Shown: piece after piece, positions 8,506 through 16,568 of the stretch | How positions within the stretch are numbered: position 1 is the stretch's first letter | Layout of the letters: every line of letters starts with the position of its first letter | Source of the DNA: JALZAI01 sp038212215 | GTDB lineage: Bacteria; Actinomycetota; Actinomycetes; Mycobacteriales; Jatrophihabitantaceae | NCBI GenBank assembly: GCA_038212215.1 | Contig: JBBQUT010000007.1 | Span: 97,825 to 161,824 of the forward strand | Length of the DNA stretch: 64,000 bases | Direction: 5' to 3' | Position numbers and translations under genes: made by a program | Notes under the pieces: generated by a model | What the model saw: the letters and a program-made list of their open reading frames with translations, nothing else | The model's database searches: none | Told to the model about the DNA's origin: nothing

Positions 8506-9392
8506 GGCTGCTCCTGGTCGGTCGAGTCCGCTGGCGTCGTGAAGGCCGGTTCGTCCCACCACGGCACGAAGTCGGGCAGGTCAGCGCTGACCCGCGAGGT
8601 GAACTCGGCCGCCCGCTTCGCCCGGAACGCCGCAACACCTTCACGGGCGTCGGGCCCGGTGCCGAGCGCGAGTAGGGCACGAGACTCGACGACGTTGGCG
8701 TGCATGGGGTGGTCGACGCCGAGTTGCTGCCACAACATGCGACGGGTGAGGGCAACCGACACCGGCGACGTCGACGACGCGATCTGGTCCGCGACCTCCA
8801 TCGCCCGGTCGAGCACCCGGTCGGCCGGGACGAGTTCGCGCACCAGGCCTGCGGCGAGTGCCTCGTCTGCGTCGAAGATGCGCCCGGTGACCGCCCATTC
8901 GACCGCGTGGCTGATCCCGACGATCCGCGGCAGGAACCAGGTACTGCACGACTCGGGCACGATCCCGCGGCGCACGAACGGCAGGCCGAACCGGGCGTCG
9001 TCGGCCGCGATGCGCATGTCCATCGGCAGGATCATCGTGACGCCGATCCCGACCGCGGTGCCGTTGATCGCGGCGATGACCGGCTTTGCGGAGTTGAAGA
9101 TGCGTATCGCCAGCTCGCCGCCCACATCGCGGGTACCACCGCGCAGCGGTTTGAAGTCGCCCGACGACGTGTCGTAGCCGTCGCGTGCCGTGAGGTCCGT
9201 GCCTGCGGAGAAGAACGGACCCGTCGCGGTGACCACCACCGCGCGCACGGCATCGTCCGCGTCGGCGCGGGCGAACGCGTTGAGCAGTTCGTCGAGGACG
9301 CGATAGGTGACCGTGTTGCGCTGGTCGGGCCGGTCGAGTGTTAAGAGCGCGACCGCGCCGCGCAATTCATATCGGATCTGTTCGTACTCCAT
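8502..9392 (-). CDS. Enoyl-CoA hydratase/isomerase family protein
   Basis: A crotonase-fold protein of 296 residues starting at ATG 9392 behind a strong GGAGG. FFSAGTDLTA and AAINGTAVGIG form the CoA-binding and oxyanion-hole region. RRGIVPESCSTWFLPRIVG contains the glutamate of the PES variant seen in hydratase/isomerase members. Hydration or isomerisation of an unsaturated acyl-CoA is expected. It belongs to the operon with SnoaL and thioesterase downstream and a phosphotransferase-like gene upstream. Confidence 0.88.
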   Translation of the reverse strand: MEYEQIRYELRGAVALLTLDRPDQRNTVTYRVLDELLNAFARADADDAVRAVVVTATGPFFSAGTDLTARDGYDTSSGDFKPLRGGTRDVGGELAIRIFNSAKPVIAAINGTAVGIGVTMILPMDMRIAADDARFGLPFVRRGIVPESCSTWFLPRIVGISHAVEWAVTGRIFDADEALAAGLVRELVPADRVLDRAMEVADQIASSTSPVSVALTRRMLWQQLGVDHPMHANVVESRALLALGTGPDAREGVAAFRAKRAAEFTSRVSADLPDFVPWWDEPAFTTPADSTDQEQP

Positions 9393-9423
9393 ACCGCCTC
9401 CAGTGCTGCCCGCCGCGCGTCCG

Positions 9424-10461
9424 TCAGGCACCGCTCGTCCTCAAGTGCCCGTCACACTGCGCCAGCAGATCACGCACCCGCCGCTCGAGATAGCCGTAGT
9501 CGACGCCGGCATCGGCGAGCGCGCCCGACTCGTAGCGATGCTTGACCCCCTCGGCGATGACCGCCATCCGCCACGCGGCAAAGCCCCGGTAGTACGAGGT
9601 CGCGTCGGTGTCGAAGCCGGTGAGCTCTTGGTAGCGCTCGATGAGCGCAGCCCGCCCGGGGAAGCCGCCTGCGCGCGTCGGCGGCGTCTGCATCCACACT
9701 GGTGTCCCCGCCTCGTCAGCCGACTCCCAGTTGTTGAGCAGGTACGCGAGGTCGGCCAGGACGTCACCACGGGCGGCGAGTTCCCAGTCGAGGACGGCGA
9801 GCAGGTGCCCGTCGGCGCTCAGCATGCAGTTGCCGAGCCGGAAGTCGGCATGGACGATGCCGGTCCGCGGTTGGCGGGGCCGGGCGTCGAGCAGTCGAGC
9901 GGCCAGCTCCGTTACCTGCGCAAGTTCGCGCGTCTTGATCGCCGTCCAGGTCTCACCGAGGCGGCCGAGTTGCCGCTCGACGTAGCTCGCGGCGCGCGGT
10001 TCGGTGCCGATCAGCGCAGGGTCGACGCGGTGCAGCGTGGCCAGTGTGGCGATCATTTCGTCGGCTACGCGCTGCCGGTCGGCCGGCCGAGGCAGCACGG
10101 CCGCGACTTGTTCGGGTGCGCCGACCACGGTGCCGTCGATCCACGCCGTGACCGCGAACGGTGCGCCGACCACCACTTCGTCGGTGCAGATCGCAAGCAC
10201 TTCAGGCACCGGCACACCGGTGCCCGCCAGCGCGGCCACTGTGCGCGCCTCGCGCACGACGTCGTGCGCGCCCCGCGGCAGCACGCCGTACGGCGGCCGG
10301 CGCAATGCCACGCTGCCCGTCCGTCCGCTCACCCGCGTCGTGATGTTGGAGTGGCCGCCGTGCACCGGCAAAAACCGCAGCGGTGGTTCGAGCCCCGGGA
10401 CGTGGTCGATCAGCCACTGTTCAGCAGCAGCGAGGTCGGGCGGCGACGCGGTCTCAGTCAT
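9424..10461 (-). CDS. Phosphotransferase-family (APH-like) protein
   Basis: A 345-residue protein of the APH/ACAD10-N type. GGHSNITTRV is the glycine-rich loop, GIVHADFRLGN the catalytic loop, and LAVLDWELAARGD the metal-binding Asp. Such proteins accompany acyl-CoA dehydrogenases and may phosphorylate 4-hydroxy acyl-CoAs before elimination, as known for ACAD10/11-type systems. That biochemical role is a family-based inference here. ATG 10461 overlaps the upstream gene's stop by 8 bases. Confidence 0.86.
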   Translation of the reverse strand: MTETASPPDLAAAEQWLIDHVPGLEPPLRFLPVHGGHSNITTRVSGRTGSVALRRPPYGVLPRGAHDVVREARTVAALAGTGVPVPEVLAICTDEVVVGAPFAVTAWIDGTVVGAPEQVAAVLPRPADRQRVADEMIATLATLHRVDPALIGTEPRAASYVERQLGRLGETWTAIKTRELAQVTELAARLLDARPRQPRTGIVHADFRLGNCMLSADGHLLAVLDWELAARGDVLADLAYLLNNWESADEAGTPVWMQTPPTRAGGFPGRAALIERYQELTGFDTDATSYYRGFAAWRMAVIAEGVKHRYESGALADAGVDYGYLERRVRDLLAQCDGHLRTSGA

Positions 10462-11457
10462 GGAGGCCGATCGGCCGGCCGTCGTCCATGAGGTCGTGGT
10501 ATTCGCAGGCGCCCGCACCGGTCCGGCCGTCAGCCCAGACCCATTCGGTCGGCGCTTTCACGATGCGCAGCACGGCCCCGTCGCCCGTGGGGCCCGTCTG
10601 CCGATGCCGCAGCGGCAGCCACGCCTGCGGGGTTCCGAGCGTCACCCAGGTGCGATCGCCGGACGAGATGGCCAGGTGCACCCGGCGTAGCTCGTAGTGC
10701 GGCGGGCCGCCGTACACGTTGCGCATGTCGAAGTCGTCCACCAGATGGAACCGGCCGTCCTCCCATACGTGACCGCTGCGCGTCTGCTTCGTCGGGCCGA
10801 CGCCGCGAACGAGCATGAAACCGGTGCCCTCGTCGATGACGCCGGTGTGCCAGCGGAAGTACGTCTTCGCGTGCCAGTTGCGTGGTCCCCACGAATGGTC
10901 CTTGCCGCCCTCGCCGGTGACCCGCCAGCACTGGTCCCCCACCTCGATCTTGCCCACCGTCCAGGCAAGGTGCTGGTAGTGGCAGTCCGCCGTCCCGGCA
11001 GGAAGATCCGTGCGATGTCGTCCTGGTCGGCGCCCATGACGGCGGGCAACCCGAGTGATGTGACGCTGAGCTCGATGCGGCACGCCGCCTCGGGGCTCGC
11101 CGCATACGCCGCACGCGGATCGGCGAGTTGCCAGCCGTCGTCGAGGACGTGCACGGGTCCGTCGTAGCTGACACGGTTGCGCACGAACGGTTCGACCACT
11201 GACCACTTCTGCCCACCGGCGCCGAGTCCGTTGCCGCTGATCGCCGGGCGATCGAACCGGAACGCGATGCGGCCGTCGGGCAGGTACACGCACACCGACA
11301 TCTCCGCCCGCGTCTCGTTGGGCCGCATACCGATGCGCAGCCAGCCGCCGATGCGCTGCGCGGCGTCCCAGAAGTCGATGTAGCGGCTCTCGTTCCAGTT
11401 GCCGGCCGACCCGGTTTCGTGCACGCCCTCGTCCGCTGCGGTCAGCGCGACGCCCAT
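10454..11457 (-). pseudogene. Frameshifted DUF7064/7065-like (AttH/CrtC-type fold) protein
   Basis: Two adjacent reading frames together encode one protein of about 334 residues. The N-terminal part starts at ATG 11457 (MGVALTAADEG, AGAGGA site upstream) and runs in one frame to ARIFLPG. The C-terminal part continues in the other frame from TADCHYQHLAWTVGKIEVG to the stop at 10454. The frames meet at a run of three C (G on the coding strand) at 10994-10996, where one extra G restores a single frame. Both halves keep coding character, so this is either a very recent mutation or a sequence error. KDHSWGPRNWHAKTYFRWHT recalls the beta-barrel DUF7064/AttH-like proteins of mycobacterial lipid clusters. 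Its function is unknown. Confidence 0.7.
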
Positions 11458-11494
11458 GGGTGGTCCTCTCTGGATGTGCTGACACATCGTTGGT

Positions 11495-12238
11495 CTAGAT
11501 GTGTCGGCCACCAGCTATTTCGATGACGATGCCGGTCAGGTAGCTGGCCATGTCGCTGGCAAGGAACGTCACCACGTCCGCCACCTCGGCTGGTTCGCCG
11601 GCACGGCCGAGTGGGATCTCGGCCAGCTTGGCGTCCCATGCGGCTTGGGGCATCGCTTCGGTCATCGCAGTGCGGATGAGACCCGGCGCGACGGCGTTCA
11701 CGCGGACGTTCTTGCCCGCCAGTTCTTTCGCCGCCGCCTTGGTCAGCCCGACGATGCCGGCCTTCGCAGCGCTGTAGTTGGTCTGGCCGAAGTTACCGAC
11801 CTTCCCGGAGATGGACGAGACGTTCACGATCGCGCCACTGCGTTGCTGGCGCATCCTCGCGCCGGCGGCTCGGGTGCCGAGCCACGCGCCGCGCAGGTGT
11901 ACGTCTATGACGGCGGTGAAGTCATCGAGCGTCATCTTGGCCATGGACGCGTCGCGGGTGATGCCCGCGTTGTTGACCATGATGTCGATTCCGCCAAACT
12001 CGTCGACGCAGCGCTGCACGAGGGCGTCGACGTCAGCCGGCGAGGTGACGTCGAGCGCCACGCCCACGGCGCGGCCGCCGTTCGCGACGAGCTTCGCGGC
12101 GGCGTCCGCGGCCGCCTGGCCGTCGATGTCGGCCACGACCACGCACGCGCCGTGCGCGCGGAACGACTCGGCCATCGCGAGCCCGAGACCGCGCGCGCCG
12201 CCCGTGACGACTGCACGGCGATCGGTCAACAACTGCAT
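11495..12238 (-). CDS. Short-chain dehydrogenase (3-oxoacyl reductase/hydroxyacyl-CoA dehydrogenase type)
   Basis: A FabG-like SDR of 247 residues, MQLLTDRRAVVTGGARGLGL, with GGAGG ahead of ATG 12238. NNAGITRD, NVSSISGKVGNFGQ and YSAAK are the structural, Ser and Tyr-Lys motifs. The Asp of VADIDG favours NAD(H). It opens the leftward operon ending at 7496. With hydratase and thiolase genes nearby it is a likely 3-hydroxyacyl-CoA dehydrogenase, though FabG-type reduction cannot be excluded. Confidence 0.9.
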   Translation of the reverse strand: MQLLTDRRAVVTGGARGLGLAMAESFRAHGACVVVADIDGQAAADAAAKLVANGGRAVGVALDVTSPADVDALVQRCVDEFGGIDIMVNNAGITRDASMAKMTLDDFTAVIDVHLRGAWLGTRAAGARMRQQRSGAIVNVSSISGKVGNFGQTNYSAAKAGIVGLTKAAAKELAGKNVRVNAVAPGLIRTAMTEAMPQAAWDAKLAEIPLGRAGEPAEVADVVTFLASDMASYLTGIVIEIAGGRHI

Positions 12239-12284
12239 TCGGACGCCTCCATCACTGGCCCGGCATGACACAGATACAGTACAT

Positions 12285-12298
12285 TCAGTTAACTAATT
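12285..12298. promoter_or_regulatory. AT-rich palindromic site (TCAGTTAACTAATT), copy 1
   Basis: The 14-base sequence TCAGTTAACTAATT with AGTTAACT as perfect palindromic core lies between the divergent SDR (12238) and SnoaL (12324) genes. The identical 14-mer occurs at 21273-21286, again between divergent beta-oxidation-type genes. It probably binds a common regulator and overlaps promoter elements. Confidence 0.6.
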
Positions 12299-12323
12299 AT
12301 GGCTAGCTTGGGAGGTCGCGACG

Positions 12324-12887
12324 ATGTCGAGACTCGGTGCGTGGACGCCCGTCGGCCTGGAGGAGCGACTCGATCGGATGGAGTCGCTCGCCGCCATCCG
12401 GCAGTTGCCCTACCGGTACGCGTTGGCGGTCGATTCGCGGGACATGACGTCGCTCGCGGCTCTGTTCGCACCCGACGTACGGGTCGGCCGTGACGCAAGT
12501 GGGCGCGACTCGATCGAGTCCTGGTTCGCGCAGATCCTGCGACGGCCTCGGGCGTCGGTGCACTTCGTCGGCAACCACGTCATCGACTTCGACGACGCCG
12601 ATCACGCGCACGGCGTCGTCTACTGCCACGACGAACTCGAACAGCCCCTCACCGGTGAGTGGCAGATGGGCAAGCTGCAGTACTGGGACGAGTACGTGCG
12701 CGTCGACGCCGAATGGTGCTACGCGCGGCGACGCTTCCACCGGTGGTACCTCGTCGATGCACTCGAGCGACCGAGCTCGGGTGCGGGTCTCGAGGACGCC
12801 GCCGAGGGACGAGACCCGCTGACGGCGCGCCCGCTACCCGAGTCGTTCCCCACCTGGGCGCCGTACTGGGCTCAGGCCGGCGCCTGA
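12324..12887 (+). CDS. SnoaL-like (NTF2-fold) protein
   Basis: The third SnoaL-like paralogue, 187 residues, with GGGAGG about 10 bases before the ATG. AAIRQLPYRYALAVDSRDM, the SGRDSIESWF helix and SFPTWAPYW at the C-terminus match the protein at 7963-8505. It is monocistronic and convergent with the livF-like gene, and its promoter carries one copy of the shared AT-rich palindrome. Isomerase, dehydratase or binding function is possible. Confidence 0.83.
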   Translation: MSRLGAWTPVGLEERLDRMESLAAIRQLPYRYALAVDSRDMTSLAALFAPDVRVGRDASGRDSIESWFAQILRRPRASVHFVGNHVIDFDDADHAHGVVYCHDELEQPLTGEWQMGKLQYWDEYVRVDAEWCYARRRFHRWYLVDALERPSSGAGLEDAAEGRDPLTARPLPESFPTWAPYWAQAGA

Positions 12888-12914
12888 CGCAGCGTCACTC
12901 CGCCGGCCGCAGCC

Positions 12915-13682
12915 TCAGCCGGTGCTGCCGGCCGGGTCGGCGACGTACCGCTTGAAGAGGTCGCTCTCCAGCAAGTCCTTTGCCGAGCCGCTGTGCACGA
13001 TCTCGCCGCGGCGAAGAACGCACGCGTTCGTCGCGATGCCGAGCGCGCGCGGAGCGAACTGGTCGACGAGCAGCAAGGAACCGCCGTCGTCGGTCAAGCG
13101 CTGGAGGAAGTCGAAGATCTCGTCCACCACGATCGGGGCCAGCCCGAGCGATGCCTCGTCGACGAGCACCAACCGCGGACTGCGCACGTGCGCCGCCGCC
13201 ATTGCGAGCATCTGCTGCTGCCCGCCGGACAGCGTTCCGGCAAGCTGATTCAGCCGGTCACGCAGGATCGGAAATGCGGCCGTGGCGCGTTCAATGGCCT
13301 GGATCTCGTCCCCCTTGCCGCACTGAAGTTTCAGATTCTCCCGGACGGTCATCGACCGGAACACACCGCGACCCTCGGGCACATGGCAGAGCCCGCGCGC
13401 GAAGCGCCGGTACGGCGCCTGGCTCGTGACGTCATCACCGAAGAGCGACACGGTGCCCGTCGTAGCAGGCAGGAAGCCGCAGATCGCCCGCAGCAACGTG
13501 CTCTTCCCCGCACCGTTCGGCCCGAGCAAGGCGGTGACCTGCCCGGCGGGGACGGTGAGGCTGAGGTCGCGCAGGATGACCGTGCGGCCGTAACCGGTCC
13601 GCAGCCCGCTCACCTCGAGGGCGGCTTGGGCAGCGGGCGCGTGGCCGTTCGACGACACCGGCACCGCCGTCGCGCGCGTCAT
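12915..13682 (-). CDS. LivF-type ABC transporter ATP-binding protein
   Basis: A 255-residue ATPase of the branched-chain amino acid/amide transporter family. LLGPNGAGKSTLL is Walker A, LSGGQQQMLAMA the signature, LVLVDEASLGLAP Walker B. CHVPEGRGVFRSMTVRENL is the LivF-specific Q-loop region. The ATG at 13682 overlaps the LivHMG stop by 4 bases. Together with LivHMG and the lipoprotein receptor it makes an importer, plausibly for the acid or amide that the island degrades rather than for amino acids. Confidence 0.93.
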   Translation of the reverse strand: MTRATAVPVSSNGHAPAAQAALEVSGLRTGYGRTVILRDLSLTVPAGQVTALLGPNGAGKSTLLRAICGFLPATTGTVSLFGDDVTSQAPYRRFARGLCHVPEGRGVFRSMTVRENLKLQCGKGDEIQAIERATAAFPILRDRLNQLAGTLSGGQQQMLAMAAAHVRSPRLVLVDEASLGLAPIVVDEIFDFLQRLTDDGGSLLLVDQFAPRALGIATNACVLRRGEIVHSGSAKDLLESDLFKRYVADPAGSTG

Positions 13683-16390
13683 AGCGCGGCTCCTTGCGCC
13701 GTGATGGCCGGAATATGCGACGAGCCGAGATACGCGGCCTGCACCGTGGGACTCGCAGCCACCTCGCCAGGATCTCCGTCGAAGATGAGCTTGCCGAAGT
13801 CGAGCACGTAGATGTAGCTGCACACGTTCATCACCAACGCCACGTCGTGCTCGACGAGCAGGATGCCGCAGCCACGCTCGTCCACCACACGCTGCAGGAT
13901 GGCCGCGAAGGCCGCGGTCTCGGTGTGGTCCAAGCCGCTGGACGGTTCGTCGAGCATGAGTACGTCGAACGGTCCGGCAAGACACCGTGCCAACTCCACG
14001 AGGCGACGCTGTCCGGTCGACAGCGCGCCGGCCTGCACTTCGGCGAGATCCGCGATGCCACAGAGCTCCAATGCCTCAGCGGTCGCGCGCAGGGTGTCAT
14101 GCCGTTGCGCCGGCGAGGCAAGCAGTTGGGTGAACGGGTTACCACCGGCGAGCGCGGCCTCGCAGCCGAGTGCGACGTTCTCCGCCACGGTCAAGGAGTC
14201 GCCCAGCTGCATCCGCTGGAACGTCCGGCCCAGGCCGTGCCGGCCGCGAGTGGCCGGGCGCAGTCGCGTCACGTCGCGCTCATGCAGCCGGATCACTCCG
14301 CCGACCCGGCGGTTCAACCCGCTGCATGCATCGAAGGTGGTTGTCTTGCCTGCTCCATTGGGGCCGATGAGCCCGGTGATGCGCCCCATCGGGGCAGTGA
14401 AGCTCACGCCGTCGACGGCGACGAGGCCACCGAAGCGCACCCGCAGATTCGTTACCTCGAGTCCGGCCAGACCCTCCGCAGGACGCTGCTGGCTCGCCGT
14501 CGTCGAGCGCGCCGGAGCGTCCGACAGCGGCTGCGGCGCACGGCGGAACCGCTCCAGGAATTCGCGCAGCGGCAGCGGCATCTCCGGCTGGCGGCCCTGC
14601 AACGAGACCTGAATCGCGAAAACGCCGAAGATGGCGTTCAGCCAGTACGGCGCATTGCCGCTCGTCCAATAGGCGGGCACGACCGATGCGACACCCATGA
14701 CAACCGCGTACCAGGGCTCGGCGAATGGTGCCAACGCGAGTACGGCGAGCAGCACGACCGACTCGAACGACGAGTAGTGACTGTCGGTGGTGCTCGCGAA
14801 GTGCGTCGCACCCCCATAGAGAATCCCGCCCACCCCGGCGAGGAAGGCCGATATGCAGAAAACCAGCACGCGTGTCGTGTTCGTCGACAGACCCATAGTC
14901 GCCACCGCGACCGGCGACTCGGAGAGCCCGCGGAGCACTCGGCCAAGGCGCGAACGGATGATGCCCACGATCAGCAGACTGACGAGGACGACGAACAGTA
15001 GGACGAGGTAGTAGTAGGCCTTGTCGGTACGAGCTATCGACGGTCGAGGTATCGCGCGGCCGTTCGAGAGCACGGTGAACATGAAGCCGCGCGAGTAGAA
15101 CAGCTGCTCGACGAGCACGCCGAAACCGAACGTCGCAAGAGCGAGGAACAACCCCGAGAGCCTGATGGCAGGTATGGCGACGATCGCGCCGACCGGCACC
15201 GCCACCAGTGCACCGAGCAGCAGTGCCAAGGGCCACGGCAGACCGTGGTCGACGGCGAGCTGCGAGAACGCGGTCGCGCCGATCGCCGAGAAGGTCGCGT
15301 GGCACAACGAAACCTGTCCCGACGTCCGCACCAGCAAGCCGAGGGAGAGGATGACAACGACCTGCGACAGGCCGATCGTGAAGTAGCCGAGCTTGTCGCT
15401 GCCGACGATCTGCGGAACGAGCAGCAGCGGGACAAGCACCAGCAGCCCTGTAGCCGCACGGACGACGCCCGGCGCGCGGTATTGCAGCTGCGGGCGCCGT
15501 TCCACTGCCCCAGGCGCGACCAACCTACGCCGCGGCAGCACGAGCAGCACGAGGAAGAGCACCAGGAACGGGATGCTGTTCGGCAGGCCGGCGATCGAGT
15601 CGTGGCCGAGGGCGATCTTCTGCGTGATGTTGGCGAGCACACCCACGACCAGGCCGCCGGCGAAGGTCAGCGGAATGCTCGAAAACGCACCGATCGCCGC
15701 GGCGCCGAACGCCTGCACGACGAGGAACGTCAGGCTTATCGCGTTCAGCCCGATGAACGGCAGAACGAGCACACCAGACGCGGCAGCGAAAGTGCAGCCG
15801 ATGATCCACGAGACGCGCCGAACCTTCTCGGGGCTCGTGGCCTGCATGGCAACGAGGTCGGGGTCGTCGACGACCGCCCGCATCGCAAGCCCGATCCGCG
15901 TGAACCGGAACAGCCCGAAGACGGCGACGGCCGAGAGCACGCCGAACAGCGTGACCCACAGTTGCGGGTAGGAGACGTTGACGCCGCCGACCCGGAAGTG
16001 GTCGAACGCGCGGGGCAGGAACTGCGGGACTCGGATCGGGTCGACGCCGTACTTGACGGTCGCGAGCCCCTGAACGAGCAGGATCAGCCCGATAGTCCCG
16101 ACGATCTTGGCGGCGGGCCGCTGTTGCGAGAGCCGGCGAGCCAGCGGCTCCATGCCGAGACCGAGCAGCGGGCCGGCGATGACGACGGCGACGAAGGCCG
16201 ACGAGACCCAGCCCCAGCTGTGGTCGACGTGCAGGTAATAGAAGAGGTAAGCGCCGATGGTGGCGATCGCGCCGTGACCGAAGTTGAAGATGCCCGACGT
16301 CTTATAGGTGAGCACCAGCCCCATCGAGGCGAGCCCGTAGATCGAGCCGGTTGCGATGCCGCTGACGATGAACGGCAGGTATGCGTTCAT
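13679..16390 (-). CDS. LivH-LivM-LivG fusion: two permease domains plus ATPase in one chain
   Basis: A single open frame of 903 residues. Residues 1 to about 290 are a LivH-type permease (IVSGIATGSIYGLASMGLVL, FNFGHGAIATIGAY). Residues about 310-620 are a LivM-type permease (GQVSLCHATFSAIGATAFS, plus further hydrophobic segments). From about 655 a LivG-type ATPase follows: LIGPNGAGKTTTFD Walker A, LSTGQRRLVELAR signature with Thr for Gly, DVLMLDEPSSGLD Walker B. Normally these are three genes. No in-frame stop or obvious internal start separates the domains, so a fused polypeptide is expected. It partners with LivF downstream and the receptor upstream. Confidence 0.9.
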   Translation of the reverse strand: MNAYLPFIVSGIATGSIYGLASMGLVLTYKTSGIFNFGHGAIATIGAYLFYYLHVDHSWGWVSSAFVAVVIAGPLLGLGMEPLARRLSQQRPAAKIVGTIGLILLVQGLATVKYGVDPIRVPQFLPRAFDHFRVGGVNVSYPQLWVTLFGVLSAVAVFGLFRFTRIGLAMRAVVDDPDLVAMQATSPEKVRRVSWIIGCTFAAASGVLVLPFIGLNAISLTFLVVQAFGAAAIGAFSSIPLTFAGGLVVGVLANITQKIALGHDSIAGLPNSIPFLVLFLVLLVLPRRRLVAPGAVERRPQLQYRAPGVVRAATGLLVLVPLLLVPQIVGSDKLGYFTIGLSQVVVILSLGLLVRTSGQVSLCHATFSAIGATAFSQLAVDHGLPWPLALLLGALVAVPVGAIVAIPAIRLSGLFLALATFGFGVLVEQLFYSRGFMFTVLSNGRAIPRPSIARTDKAYYYLVLLFVVLVSLLIVGIIRSRLGRVLRGLSESPVAVATMGLSTNTTRVLVFCISAFLAGVGGILYGGATHFASTTDSHYSSFESVVLLAVLALAPFAEPWYAVVMGVASVVPAYWTSGNAPYWLNAIFGVFAIQVSLQGRQPEMPLPLREFLERFRRAPQPLSDAPARSTTASQQRPAEGLAGLEVTNLRVRFGGLVAVDGVSFTAPMGRITGLIGPNGAGKTTTFDACSGLNRRVGGVIRLHERDVTRLRPATRGRHGLGRTFQRMQLGDSLTVAENVALGCEAALAGGNPFTQLLASPAQRHDTLRATAEALELCGIADLAEVQAGALSTGQRRLVELARCLAGPFDVLMLDEPSSGLDHTETAAFAAILQRVVDERGCGILLVEHDVALVMNVCSYIYVLDFGKLIFDGDPGEVAASPTVQAAYLGSSHIPAITAQGAAL

Positions 16391-16420
16391 GCGGCACGCC
16401 GCTCTCGCTGCACTAGGCGT

Positions 16421-16492
16421 TGCGCGAACGCTCGCACGGATCGCTGCTCAGATCCCTGCTCGGATCGAAAGTCGGATCGGTATTCCGAGGCG
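16421..16492. repeat. CGGATCG repeats between receptor and LivHMG genes
   Basis: Three CGGATCG or near-identical copies (about 16437, 16462 and 16474) and an intervening AGATCC occur in the 178-base gap, with CTGCTC repeated before two of them. It lies downstream of the hairpin at 16524-16563. No family is recognised; it may be part of the leader of the permease-fusion transcript. Confidence 0.35.
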
Positions 16493-16523
16493 GTCACGTC
16501 GGCCGTCCTTCCGGTGCAGCGGT

Positions 16524-16563
16524 GCCGTGGACCCGGAACTGGGTTACGGCCCGGGTCCACGGC
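16524..16563 (-). terminator. Strong hairpin after the receptor gene, terminator or attenuator
   Basis: Arms GCCGTGGACCCGG (16524-16536) and its exact complement at 16551-16563 form a 13-bp GC-rich stem with a 14-base loop. It begins 5 bases beyond the receptor stop on the minus strand. No T-run follows. In liv-type operons such a hairpin commonly lets the receptor be made in excess over the membrane components. Confidence 0.7.
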
Positions 16564-16568
16564 GATGG

